This document shows positions 1 to 9,271 of a DNA stretch of 64,000 nt, piece after piece. Numbering within the stretch: the stretch's first letter is position 1; the number at the start of each line of letters is the position of its first letter. Below the pieces are notes generated by a model. That model searched no databases. It saw only the letters and a list, made by a program, of their open reading frames with translations, and was not told the DNA's origin. Location: NCBI GenBank assembly GCA_001939145.1, contig LSRX01001210.1:95352-159351 (forward strand), written 5' to 3'. Both the position numbers and the translations under genes were made by a program. Source of the stretch: Symbiodinium microadriaticum. Taxonomy: Eukaryota; Sar; Dinophyceae; Suessiales; Symbiodiniaceae.

Positions 1-299
1 CTCCCCAAGAGCTTTAGATGATGGTCTGACGGGATTCGTGAAGTTAGGGTTTAGGGTTTAAGGTTTAGGGCTTAGGGTTGTCTTAAAACGTGTATACGGC
101 TTTACGTGGGCTTTACAGGTTTCCTTTGGCAGGGGTCGTAGCAATGCTTTCTTGCTTGTCCAAGGTGTTAGGGCCGAGGGCTTGAGAACTTGTCTTTGGA
201 AAAGCAGGAAAGCGGGGTTTAGGGTAGGGGTGGACTGTGGAAGAATTGAAAGGTTGAGACCAAAGATGCTGACTCAGCAATAGCAGATCCTTGCAGGCG

Positions 300-300
<1 letters not shown>
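1..300. other. Non-coding, few heptamers
   Basis: No gene is recognisable. A short TTTAGGG run lies near 45-80. The open frame that crosses this stretch on the minus strand is carried by the adjoining dinucleotide repeat and is not credible as a protein. Confidence 0.5.
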
Positions 301-364
<64 letters not shown>

Positions 365-366
365 TA
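301..366. repeat. (CT)n/(AT)n microsatellite
   Basis: A run of CT dinucleotides passes directly into a run of AT/TA dinucleotides. Confidence 0.9.
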
Positions 367-539
367 TGTATACGTATATATTATACGCACATACAACCAT
401 GAAACAAAAGAACGAAAACGGCATTTAAAAAAAAAAAGCTTCAAGGGAACCAAGCAGCAAAGGATTCGGCCCCATCCACATCGTACCCAGGCCCACGATC
501 GCACAAAGACGGCTCCACCAGACCCTGGGCATTGAGTGC

Positions 540-632
540 TTGGGGCTTCTGGGCTTCGGGTTTAGGGCTTTAGGGCTTAGGGCTTTAGGGCTTGGGGTTT
601 AGGGCTTAGGGTTTAGGGATTAGGGTTTAGAG
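540..632 (+). repeat. Telomere-like heptamer block, TTTAGGG sense
   Basis: Exact and degenerate copies of TTTAGGG (TTAGGGC, TTTAGGGA variants). The phrase 'accagaccctgggcat' followed by 'agtgcttggggcttctgg' occurs on both sides (about 516-552 and 635-671), so the block sits inside a short direct duplication. Confidence 0.85.
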
Positions 633-770
633 GTTGACCAGACCCTGGGCATTTAGTGCTTGGGGCTTCTGGCTTAGCTTGCAGCTCGGAATGGGGATGT
701 TAAGGGCTCCGTTAAAAGCTGCGTGACGTGTATAACTGTGCAAGGGCAAGGGCGTGCAAGAGCTTCTATA

Positions 771-870
771 TAGGTAGTTCTCTTAAGTAGGGTCCATTTA
801 GTGTCCCTTTTATAAGGATGCCGTACTAGATTGGGGACCTAAAAGGGACCCTAATTGAGAGAACTACCCA
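771..870. mobile_element. MITE-like element, family B, copy 1
   Basis: About 100 bp with terminal inverted repeats of the GGTAGTTCTCT...AGAGAACTACC type and an inner GGGTCC...GGGACC pair. Related copies lie at 8534, 9172, 44209, 44393, 50085 and 60427. It encodes no protein, as expected of a non-autonomous element. Confidence 0.75.
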
Positions 871-1025
871 TATGGTGTTCTACGGGATTGAACGCTTTCG
901 GAAAGGAAATTAGTGTTTGGGGGGTGTTAAGGGTTGGGGGTCAGGGGGTTTGGAGTTCAGAGTGTCCCTGCTGAACGCAACAAGGCCTTGCGGCACTACA
1001 ACAGAAACAGATATATACCGCCACT

Positions 1026-1128
1026 ACTGTTGAAGATATAAACCTGCATTACCTTAAGGACCCTAAACCATGAGAATCATGGCAAATTCCTTATTATGGG
1101 TAATGCAGGATTCATATCATCCACAGTA
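1026..1128. mobile_element. MITE-like element, family A, copy 1
   Basis: About 103 bp; arms GATATAAACCTGCATTACC and GGTAATGCAGGATTCATATC are inverted repeats around a core containing AAGGACCCTAAAC. Seven further copies are in the window (3933, 7158, 41860, 43808, 44923, 46384, 56231). Confidence 0.8.
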
Positions 1129-1441
1129 TTTCTAAGGTTTCGCCACCCATGTAGAGCTCAGAAACGCTTCTTACACCATGGTGGATTAGTATAGGGACAT
1201 CAGGCAAGAAGGTTTTGGGGTTATCAAGCCGATCATGCTAAGGAAGCCCGAAAGGAATAGTATTGTTAATTAGTTCATCAGGCTTCTTATAACATGATCT
1301 ATTCCGAAACCCTATTCAAAGTATTTAGGCCCTCCTATTATGTGCTCTCCGAAGGGTGGCAAATCCCACCCCGGGAGTGTGCATGGCAGCAGCTCCGGAG
1401 TTTGTTCTGGGAAGCCATCCGAGCCCCCGAAAAAACTGAAC
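1129..1441. other. Non-coding, nothing recognised
   Basis: Unique-looking sequence without heptamers; short open frames show no family features. Confidence 0.5.
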
Positions 1442-1500
1442 GGTTTAGGGTTCAGGGCTTTGGGTTTAGGTTTAGGGTCTAGGGTCCAGGGTTCAGGGCT
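1442..1500 (+). repeat. Telomere-like heptamer block
   Basis: Degenerate TTTAGGG copies (TTCAGGG, TCTAGGG, TCCAGGG). Confidence 0.8.
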
Positions 1501-1636
1501 TAAGATGTAGGGTTCACCTCAACCTCCCCAATACGCTGAAGTCTGAAATTCTACGACCCCTTCGTCCTAAAACGACCCTACAGCTTGTTTCTGGCATCGG
1601 ATTCTCGCGCAAACTTCGGCCTGGTCACCACCCATA

Positions 1637-1727
1637 AGGTCCTGTGTACTGTTGTGGGGGATGCTTCCCTGAACCATCATAGTAATTCCTACTATCCAAA
1701 CCAAAAGCTACATAGGACCCTTTGGGC
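1637..1727. mobile_element. MITE-like element, family F, copy 1
   Basis: Begins AAGGTCCTGTGTACTG and ends CATAGGACCCTTTGGG; the middle matches the family-F core seen at 4479 and 12236 (CTGTTRYGGGGGAT...CATAATAGTAAYTCCTA). Confidence 0.6.
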
Positions 1728-1794
1728 CATGCTAGCCGGGAATCTCTTTCATGTGTCGCAGTCTGTGAGCACCATCTCTAGGGGACCCTGGGGA

Positions 1795-1932
1795 GTTGGA
1801 GTTAGGGCTCTTAGGGTTTTGGGTTTAGGGTCTAGGGGGTTTAGGGTCTAGGGTGTTTAGGGCTTAGGGTTTAGGGTCTAGGAGTTAGGGTTTAGGGTTT
1901 AGGGTCTGGAGTTAGGGTTTAGGGTTTAAGGT
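1795..1932 (+). repeat. Telomere-like heptamer block
   Basis: Dense TTTAGGG with TCTAGGG and GTTAGGG variants. Confidence 0.85.
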
Positions 1933-2095
1933 GTGTGTCAGTGCCGCGTCCCGACCCCACGCCAGTCGGGCCGCTTCAGTGCAGCGGATCCCGCCCCAAC
2001 CACCCCAAGTAACATTTTTCACGGGTTTAGAACATTTTCCAGTTTGCTATACCACTTCGGGTGATTCACGTGCAGACAGCCTTTTACAGCCGTCC

Positions 2096-3390
2096 TGATG
2101 GAGCTATGCTCCCGTCCCGTATTTACGAGTCCCGTAAGGAGACTCGTCCCGAAAGCGCCGTAATTGAGCGCCTCCGTGCCGTAGTCAGGACTCCCGTAAG
2201 GAGGCTCGTCCCGTAAGCGCCTCCATCCCGCAATGACGAGTCCCGTAAGGAGAGTCGCCCCGTAAGCGCTTCCGTCCCGGAAGGAGGCACCTCCCGTAAG
2301 TCCCTCCGCCCCGTAATTAAAGAGCCCCGTAAGGCGGCTATAGGCGGCTCGTCCCAAGCGCCTCCGCCCCGTAATAAAGAGTCCCGTAAGGAGGCTCGTC
2401 CCGTAAGCGCTTCCGTCCCGTAATTACGAGTCCCGTAAGGAGACTCGTCCCGGAAGCGCGTCCCGTAAGGAGGCTCGTCCCGTAAGTCCCTCCGCCCCGT
2501 ATAATTGAGAGTCCCGTATAGAGGCCCGTCCCGCAAGCGCTTCTGTCCCGTAATTATAAAAGGCTCGTCCCGTAGGAAGCTCGTCCCGTAAGCGCCTTCC
2601 GTCCTGTAAATATAGAGTCCCGTAAGGAGGCTCCGTCCCGTAAATACGAGTCTCGTATGGGAGACTCGTCCCGTAATCCCATCCGTGCCGTTACCTCATA
2701 GAGAAGGACGACGAAGCTGCCGGAATGTCCGTCTCGTAAGAAGCTCGTCCCGTAAGCGCTTCCGTCCCGCAGTAAGAGTCCCGTATGGAGGGTCGTCTCG
2801 TAAGCGCCTGTAAGCGCCTCCGTCCCGCAATGACGAGTCCCGTAAGGAGAGTCGTCCCGTAAGCGCTTCCGTCCCGTAAGGAAGGTTGTCCCGTAAGTCC
2901 CTCCGTCCCGTAAAAGAGTCTCGTAAGGAGGCTCGTCACATAAGCGCCTCCGTCCCGAAATTAAAGACTCCTGCAAGAGGCTCGTCCCGTAAGCGCCTCC
3001 ATCCCGCAATGACGAGTCCCGTAAGGAGAGTCGTCCCGTAAGCGCCTCCGTCCCGTAAGGAAGCTTGTCCCGTAAGTCCCTCCGTCCCGTAAAAGAGTCT
3101 CGTAAGGAGGCTCGTCACATAAGCGCCTCCGTCCCGAAATTAAAGACTCCTGCAAGAGGCTCGTCCCGTAAGCGCCTCCATCCCGCAATGACGAGTCCCG
3201 TAAGGAGAGTCGTCCCGTAAGCGCCGCCGTCCCGTAAGGAGGCCGGTCCCGTAAGTCCCTCCGTCCCGCAATTATAAGAGTCCCGTAAGCGCTTTCGCCC
3301 CGTAACTACGAGTTCCGAAGAAGGCTCGTCCCGTAAGCCGTCCCCGTCCCGTAATTACGGGTCCCGTAAAAAGGCACGTCCCGTAAGAGA
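2096..3390. repeat. GTCCCGTAAG satellite with 179-bp higher-order unit
   Basis: About 1.3 kb built almost entirely of variants of a 10-13-bp module (GTCCCGTAAG, CGTCCCGTAA, GAGTCCCGTAAGGAG). A larger unit of 179 bp, starting TGACGAGTCCCGTAAGGAG, is repeated at about 2831, 3010 and 3189. The sequence is CpG-rich and open in several minus-strand frames only because the module lacks stops. No telomere-like heptamer lies inside it, although blocks flank it. Confidence 0.85.
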
Positions 3391-3490
3391 CCCCTCGGGG
3401 GCCCGCCGGGGTCGCGCGCCAGGGGTTAAGGGTAACTCCATTATATACGGTGCCCCATGGCTAGCAGTGCCAAATCAGGTATGGTAGACT

Positions 3491-3516
3491 CGATCTGCTT
3501 GGCAAAGCAAGCAGAT
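3491..3516. other. Perfect 10-bp-stem hairpin
   Basis: GATCTGCTTG and CAAGCAGATC are perfect inverted repeats around a 6-base loop. This is separate from the satellite and from the known element families here. Confidence 0.7.
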
Positions 3517-3543
3517 CTCGAAGCGGTAGCGTTCAGTGGTACC

Positions 3544-3567
3544 GGCCGCCGCCTGGCGCGGGCGGCC
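3544..3567. other. GC-rich inverted repeat
   Basis: GGCCGCC ... GGCGGCC arms separated by 10 bases, about 30 bp after the previous hairpin. Together they form a compact structured patch between the satellite and a heptamer block. Confidence 0.55.
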
Positions 3568-3576
3568 ATAGGTCTA

Positions 3577-3672
3577 GGAGTTAAGGTTTAGGGTTTAGGG
3601 GCTAGGGGTTTAGGGGCTAGGAGTTAGGGTTTAGGGTAAAGGGGCCAGGAGTGTGGGTTTTGGGTTTTGGGC
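3577..3672 (+). repeat. Telomere-like heptamer block, TTTAGGG sense
   Basis: TTTAGGG with octamer variants (TTTAGGGG, GCTAGGGG). Confidence 0.85.
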
Positions 3673-3777
3673 TTACCTAAGCATTAGTTTAGGGTACCAG
3701 TATCCTGGAGACACTAAAGGTTCGGCTTCGAACGGGACTTCTTGCCCATTGCGGAGTTTTCATACCTCCAAACAAAG

Positions 3778-3862
3778 TAAACCCTAAACCCTAAACCCCA
3801 AACCCTAAACCCCAAACCCTACACCCTAAGCCCCAAACCCTAAACCCTAAACCCTAAACCGT
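3778..3862 (-). repeat. Telomere-like heptamer block, CCCTAAA sense
   Basis: CCCTAAA and CCCCAAA repeats in the orientation opposite to the preceding block, about 100 bp away. Confidence 0.85.
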
Positions 3863-3932
3863 GGCTGCTGCCGAGGTGTCGGAACCTGATTGAGAAACCC
3901 TGGCCCTCTCACCCAAACATCTTAGGATCCAT

Positions 3933-4036
3933 ATGGTTGATGATAGACATCTTGCACTACCTCAAGGACCCTACACTATGGGAAGTATGGCACATTCCTT
4001 ATGATGGGTAATGCATGATTTATATCATCCACCGTA
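3933..4036. mobile_element. MITE-like element, family A, copy 2
   Basis: GGTTGATGATAGACAT...TATATCATCCACCGTA terminal inverted repeats, with the core CAAGGACCCTACACTATGGG. Confidence 0.8.
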
Positions 4037-4478
4037 TCAAGAAGCCTCTACCACATTTGGGCTGTCGGGCTGAACCAACATACCAAACGTATTCCCGATC
4101 CCTTTTTGCCGACGTGACAGACACTGACAGAAAGGAAGTGAACATCATCACAGATGTGTAGGGTTTAGGGATCATCATCACAGCTCCTTTGCGTGCCATC
4201 TTTGGATACAAGTTGCAGAACACTTCGAGCTAACTTCATAGGCCAAACCCTGAACCCCTCAAACGACCGTCTCTTCGGATCAGTACTTCGGACTAGGCTG
4301 CAAACAGGTCAAAGGGCCTATGGCTGTTGCACCCAATCCTCATAGCGAAGGATATGCCATTCTTACGTACTTAAGCGAACAAGGAATCTTGTCCATGAGC
4401 TGTAGCCTGCTCTGCTGACTGCGCCGGAAAAAAAAAACTGCGAGCCCGGTTCCTGCAAAGCTGCATGCAGGTCCCAAA
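4037..4478. other. Non-coding, nothing recognised
   Basis: One short heptamer patch near 4160; otherwise unique-looking sequence without a supported gene. Confidence 0.5.
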
Positions 4479-4575
4479 GGGTCCTAGGTACTGTTATGAG
4501 GGAAACCTCCCCAAAGCATAATAGTAACTCCTAATATAGAATCCCTACATTCTACTATTTAGGTACTTTGGACCC
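4479..4575. mobile_element. MITE-like element, family F, copy 2
   Basis: GGGTCCTAGGTACTG at the left and TTTAGGTACTTTGGACCC at the right are imperfect inverted repeats; the core holds AACCTCCCCAAAGCATAATAG. Confidence 0.7.
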
Positions 4576-4799
4576 AATGAGGGCGAAACCATCACGTAGA
4601 AAGACCGTTGCGGTGCATGTCGGAGCCACAGCAACCCCGTAGGCGTCAACAGTCTGCCTTGGGGATGGTGGGGAGACATTCCGCTCCGCAGACGTACTCT
4701 GCAAAAGCCAACAGCGTGCCTCCCGGGGCCCACTTCGCACACCCTGGCCAGAGACTAACTAAAATCGCGTGCACACATACAGGTATAGATGCAGATACA

Positions 4800-4886
4800 A
4801 GTGCATGCATGCATACATATACGTACATACATACATACATACATACATACATGCATACATACATACATACATACATACATACATAC

Positions 4887-4926
<40 letters not shown>

Positions 4927-5154
4927 GTCAAATACATACATACATACATACATACATACATACATACATCCATGCATGCATGCATGCATGCATACATACA
5001 TATGTCAAATACATACATACATACATACATACATACATACATACATACATACATACATACATACATACATACATACATACATACACACATACATACATAC
5101 ATACATACATGCATACATACATACACATAAACATAAACATAAACATAAACATAA

Positions 5155-5208
<54 letters not shown>

Positions 5209-5270
5209 GAACATACATACATACATATACATACATGAACATACATACATACATACATACATACATACAT
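4800..5270. repeat. (CATA)n microsatellite
   Basis: About 470 bp of ACAT/CATA tetranucleotides with CATG, CATAAA and CATATA sub-blocks and an internal duplicated TATGTCAAATACATACA. Long open frames in all phases (Y-I-H-T or V-C-M-Y repeats) are by-products of the 4-base period. Confidence 0.95.
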
Positions 5271-5501
5271 GGGAAGATCTCTATACACACATGTACCATT
5301 TATTCGCAAAAGAAGTTTACGTCTTCGAACGGGGGGCCCAGGACATGCGCCTTTTTTGTAGGCATTGTAGGCGGGCTCGTCAGGCATGCATGCACGCATT
5401 ATAAGTTCCTGTAGCGTTTGGCGACATATGGACTCATACAACTCGCACCGGTAAACTACATTCTCATGCGGTAAGAACAGGTAGAAGTACTTCGCGGGCA
5501 C

Positions 5502-6872
5502 TCATTCGACCAGCATGTGCGACCACTGCGTGCCCGAAAGTGCTGCTTGGACTTCATCCCAGTTCTGCACGAACTTTTCAAGCTTGCCGCTATGCAGCTG
5601 TTGATAGTGCGAGGCTACCTTGACTGTTGGAACCTTGCAGGCAGTCCCACCCAATATGAAAGCCCAAACATCGTCTAATCCATTCAGGAGATCCTCGTAG
5701 TAGACGTGCAGATACTGAATGGCGTTGGATTTCAGATACCTGCTGACACCGTCATTCTCCCTGCTACTCTCATTTAGATGTCTCAGAAGCATCTTGGGCT
5801 CTATTTTGATTTTCTGCTTCGCGACCGTCTTGACCATCGACTGATCCTAGGTCGTTCAATACGTTCAGGAACCCACTGCGAAAAGTCTTCGTTGAGTCCA
5901 GAAGCAAAGAATCATAACTTAGTACACAGTATACAGTATACCACTGAACAAGCTAGGATCCGTTGTCGCAGCAAGGTGCTGGATGGCATTAGCATAGCCC
6001 GACACGAGTCTTCTCAGCAGGTTTCTGCGCTGCACCCATAGGATTCGGATGGAGTGGTTGACAGCATACCTAGGCTGCTCAGCATCCCCATAATAATGAG
6101 CCTAAAGATGCTAACCTATTCTTCAGTTCTACTAAGGCGACCCCACGTAGAAACGGCAAAGGGGTACTACTGTCAGACCGAGATACGGGCGAAACCAGTC
6201 CGGCCAGTCATTCAAAAAGCCTTGGTCGATTTTCCAATTAAAGCCTCGGATACTTCGACCGCGTGCTAGCCGGAATGCGCTTTCCTGGACGTACTTCTCC
6301 ACCACCCATGGCATCTTCTTACCATCGACAACCATATCACTCGGCACCGCTGCAGGATCGAAAAATCTTTGGATGGCCATCTTGCGCAGTTTAGGAGGCC
6401 ACCACGTGGTGTGATTGCAGCAAAGAATTTCGGGCTTTATATCAATGCACGCGTGCTGGTTGAGCTGTTCCGTCAGCCAGTGGGTACCGGAGCGCTGCTG
6501 AGCCAGGAGGACAACCCATGTCTGCATCGAGTCCACTTTTCCCTCCTGGGCTGGCTGTGCAGTCGATGTTTGCTTCGGAGGATCAGAATCATCAGCTTTC
6601 TCAACGATGCGAGGGTGCTTCATCACAATCTCGTCAGATTTCTCAATACTTCCATCCATGCGGCTGGAGCGAGGTGATACCGTCGATGAATGCATGACAC
6701 TTGCCTCGTGTGCAGAAACTGTTCTTCGCGATGGATCCACAGTCTTCTCATGAGGTGCACCCACGGGGCTTGAGGGAAATGAAAGCGGTGAAATCATCGA
6801 TGAATGCAACGAGCTTGCCACCAGCATTCCAGCCAGAACGATTCCACAGAACAGACCGCGCCAGAAAGCCAT
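5502..6872 (-). CDS. Sulfotransferase, Golgi-type II membrane protein, three exons
   Basis: Likely transfers sulfate from PAPS to a carbohydrate or other acceptor in the Golgi lumen. Exon 1 (6872-6171) has a short cytoplasmic tail, a signal anchor at residues 6-22, a Ser/Thr/Pro-rich stem (about 30-115) and the 5'-phosphosulfate loop QQRSGTHWL at 125-133. Exon 2 (6077-5961) carries the 3'-phosphate-binding region, with the basic stretch VQRRNLLRRL. Exon 3 (5846-5502) holds the C-terminal part, including YYEDLL near residue 322. All joins are phase 0 and give about 387 residues, a usual length for the family. The start is the ATG at 6872, the first before the anchor. Introns: 6170-6078 (GT-AG; 6075 is an alternative end) and 5960-5847 (GA-AG). 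Exon borders are my inference. The family call is firm from the PAPS loop plus anchor; the acceptor is unknown. No telomere-like heptamer lies inside the gene. Confidence 0.8.
5847..5960 (-). mobile_element. Sulfotransferase intron 2, TIR-bounded
   Basis: On the minus strand it starts GATCCTAGCTTGTTCA and the right border reads TGAACGACCTAG followed by exonic GATC. The two ends are inverted repeats (about 15 of 18 positions). GATC is present at both borders as a 4-bp direct repeat, of which one copy would remain after splicing. With a GA donor and AG acceptor the exons join in phase 0 (ACG|GAT). No relative was found in this window. Confidence 0.6.
6078..6170 (-). mobile_element. Sulfotransferase intron 1, introner-like
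   Basis: Read on the minus strand the intron starts GTAGTACCCCTTTGCC and ends GGGGATGCTGAG. Including the exon edges, CTGACAGTAGTACCCC and CTGCTCAGCATCCCC (reverse complement of the right end) are imperfect terminal inverted repeats. The first ~45 bases resemble the reverse complement of the intergenic element at 56497-56584, and the right end resembles its other arm (ATTATT/ATTAT plus GGGGNTRCTG). Its length of about 93 bp also fits. The intron therefore appears to be a family-L element or a relative of it. Confidence 0.6.
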
Positions 6873-6920
6873 GCGCTTTGCTCACAATCTCTTCTGTGCA
6901 TAGCCAGAAGAGTGCTAAAC

Positions 6921-6990
6921 CATAAACCCTATGAAACCCTAAACCCTAAACCTTTCAACCCCCGGAATCCTAAACGTCTAAACCCTAAAG
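6921..6990 (-). repeat. Telomere-like heptamer block, CCCTAAA sense
   Basis: CCCTAAA copies begin about 50 bp upstream of the sulfotransferase start. Confidence 0.8.
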
Positions 6991-7099
6991 CCCTAAAGTG
7001 CAAGTTGGCCCTCTGTCTCTCTTTCCCTGAGCCCCATGACCTGAGCCTGCAATGATGCTAGCTTTCAGAGCTGATGGTTTGGTCCAACTTACACTCGAA

Positions 7100-7157
7100 C
7101 TTAAAGGCTTTAGGGTTTAATTCGAGCTTAGGGTTTAGAGGGTTTAGGGTCTAACTA
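7100..7157 (+). repeat. Telomere-like heptamers
   Basis: TTTAGGG variants directly before a family-A element. Confidence 0.7.
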
Positions 7158-7260
7158 GGGTTGATGATAGAAACTCTGCGTTACCAATAATAAGGAATAT
7201 ACCATAATTCCCAGAGTTCAGGGTCCTTACGGTAATGCAGGATTTCTATCATCAACCGTA
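7158..7260. mobile_element. MITE-like element, family A, copy 3
   Basis: GGTTGATGATAGAAA...TTTCTATCATCAACCGTA; the core is in the opposite orientation to copies 1 and 2 (GGAATATACCATAATTCCC...AGGGTCCTTA). Confidence 0.85.
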
Positions 7261-7275
7261 TGGTTAAACGCTTGG

Positions 7276-8140
7276 NNNNNNNNNNNNNNNNNNNNNNNNN
7301 NNNNNNNNNNNNNNNNNNNNNNNNNNNNNNNNNNNNNNNNNNNNNNNNNNNNNNNNNNNNNNNNNNNNNNNNNNNNNNNNNNNNNNNNNNNNNNNNNNNN
7401 NNNNNNNNNNNNNNNNNNNNNNNNNNNNNNNNNNNNNNNNNNNNNNNNNNNNNNNNNNNNNNNNNNNNNNNNNNNNNNNNNNNNNNNNNNNNNNNNNNNN
7501 NNNNNNNNNNNNNNNNNNNNNNNNNNNNNNNNNNNNNNNNNNNNNNNNNNNNNNNNNNNNNNNNNNNNNNNNNNNNNNNNNNNNNNNNNNNNNNNNNNNN
7601 NNNNNNNNNNNNNNNNNNNNNNNNNNNNNNNNNNNNNNNNNNNNNNNNNNNNNNNNNNNNNNNNNNNNNNNNNNNNNNNNNNNNNNNNNNNNNNNNNNNN
7701 NNNNNNNNNNNNNNNNNNNNNNNNNNNNNNNNNNNNNNNNNNNNNNNNNNNNNNNNNNNNNNNNNNNNNNNNNNNNNNNNNNNNNNNNNNNNNNNNNNNN
7801 NNNNNNNNNNNNNNNNNNNNNNNNNNNNNNNNNNNNNNNNNNNNNNNNNNNNNNNNNNNNNNNNNNNNNNNNNNNNNNNNNNNNNNNNNNNNNNNNNNNN
7901 NNNNNNNNNNNNNNNNNNNNNNNNNNNNNNNNNNNNNNNNNNNNNNNNNNNNNNNNNNNNNNNNNNNNNNNNNNNNNNNNNNNNNNNNNNNNNNNNNNNN
8001 NNNNNNNNNNNNNNNNNNNNNNNNNNNNNNNNNNNNNNNNNNNNNNNNNNNNNNNNNNNNNNNNNNNNNNNNNNNNNNNNNNNNNNNNNNNNNNNNNNNN
8101 NNNNNNNNNNNNNNNNNNNNNNNNNNNNNNNNNNNNNNNN
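7276..8140. other. Assembly gap (865 N)
   Basis: Run of N; nothing can be said about its content. Confidence 1.
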
Positions 8141-8148
8141 GGATATAT

Positions 8149-8180
8149 TAAAAATGATCATTTTTAATCCTTATTAGGGT
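8149..8180. mobile_element. Family K fragment
   Basis: Palindrome AAAAATGATCATTTTT followed by AATCCTTATTAGGG; a second copy with one substitution in the palindrome lies at 52526. The gap removes the left side. Confidence 0.5.
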
Positions 8181-8359
8181 TTTATTATAACAAAAATGTA
8201 AAATTGTATCCAACAAGGACCCAGTTTTCAGGTTTAGCCGGGAAGGAGGCTTCCAAAAGAAGGTCAGGGGTGTAGTATTGCGGGACGCGACCTGGGACCT
8301 ACGGTCCAGAAACCCTAAACCCGTAACCTTAAAAGCCATCTGCCCTGAAACCATGAACC

Positions 8360-8420
8360 TCAAAAGAAGCCCTAAACCCTAAACTTTAGACCAAAACCCC
8401 AAACCAGAAACCGAACGCAA
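8360..8420 (-). repeat. Telomere-like heptamers, CCCTAAA sense
   Basis: Short block of exact and degenerate CCCTAAA. Confidence 0.7.
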
Positions 8421-8533
8421 GGCTGTTGCGGTCGAGTCGCATCTTATGCAGGTGCTTCTGATCATCCTCTCCTGACCCAGACCCCCACGGAGGATCCAAC
8501 GAATACAACCCTTATAGGCATGTCTTCAGACAT

Positions 8534-8622
8534 ATGGGTATTTCTCTAAATGAGGGCCCCCTTTAGGTCCCCAATATTGTACGGCACCTTGTAAAAAGGA
8601 CCCTTCAGAGAACCACCCACAT
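8534..8622. mobile_element. MITE-like element, family B, copy 2
   Basis: GGGTATTTCTCTAAATGAGGG at the left and CAGAGAACCACCC at the right; the core CCCCAATATTGTACGGCAC is shared with other copies. Diverged, with a shortened right arm. Confidence 0.65.
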
Positions 8623-8659
8623 AGGGGAGGATACTTGTTTGGTTGTGCAGTTGGAGCTT

Positions 8660-9065
8660 CTGGTTCAGGGTTTAGGGTTTAGGGCTCCTTTGCCCTCGAC
8701 CCAAAACCCTGAACCCTAAATTTAGGACGCACAGTTGAGCGTCCGGATGTAAGGCTTTGCGGGCATTTTCGGCTGAGGGTGGAGGGTTTCGGGATACTGC
8801 CGTAGGACTTACATTGAAGGATGTAGGGAATGTAGGAACTGCGACACTTACAGACGCATGAGAAACTCTTGAGCAAAACAAGGGCCTCCGTTCAGGTACG
8901 TTTTTGAACAGTGCGACGGTTCCAGGTGCATGAGTGATCAAACCCTACCGTAACCTACCAAAGCCTACACCTGCGGAGCCAAACCCAGAAAACCCGGAGG
9001 ATCCAAATAAGCAATAATCTCGGTTTAGGGTTCAGGGTTTATAATAAGGGTTTATAAGTTTAGGG
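8660..9065. repeat. Interspersed heptamers, both senses
   Basis: TTTAGGG at 8665-8690, CCCTAAA near 8705 and TTTAGGG again at 9020-9065. The sequence between is not recognised. Confidence 0.6.
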
Positions 9066-9171
9066 CACGCATGCTTAGAATACTGCTCACCTGAATGCGC
9101 TACTATCCTACGCAGTTATGTGGCCCCCTTGGACCCTCACAACCCCACAGCAACTCTCTTGAAGGTACTCC

Positions 9172-9271
9172 GGGTAGTTCTCTAAATTAGGTCCCTTTGG
9201 GGGTCCTTTTTATAAGAGTGCCGTGACATGTTGGGGACCCAAAAAGGGACCCTAATTTAGAGAACTACCCA
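9172..9271. mobile_element. MITE-like element, family B, copy 3
   Basis: One of the best-preserved copies: GGGTAGTTCTCTAAATTAGG and CCTAATTTAGAGAACTACCC are near-perfect inverted repeats of about 20 bp, with CCTTTTTATAAGAGTGCCGT in the core. Confidence 0.85.

Noticed and set aside
2019..3188. Minus-strand frames with R-D-G-A-Y-G-T-S-L-L repeats
   Set aside because: Open in more than one phase because the GTCCCGTAAG module lacks stops; no start context or family match.
4608..5404. Long open frames rich in Y-I-H-T or V-C-M-Y
   Set aside because: They are translations of the (CATA)n repeat, open in several phases on both strands.
7181..8177. Frames of about 300 codons on both strands
   Set aside because: They run through the 865-base assembly gap.
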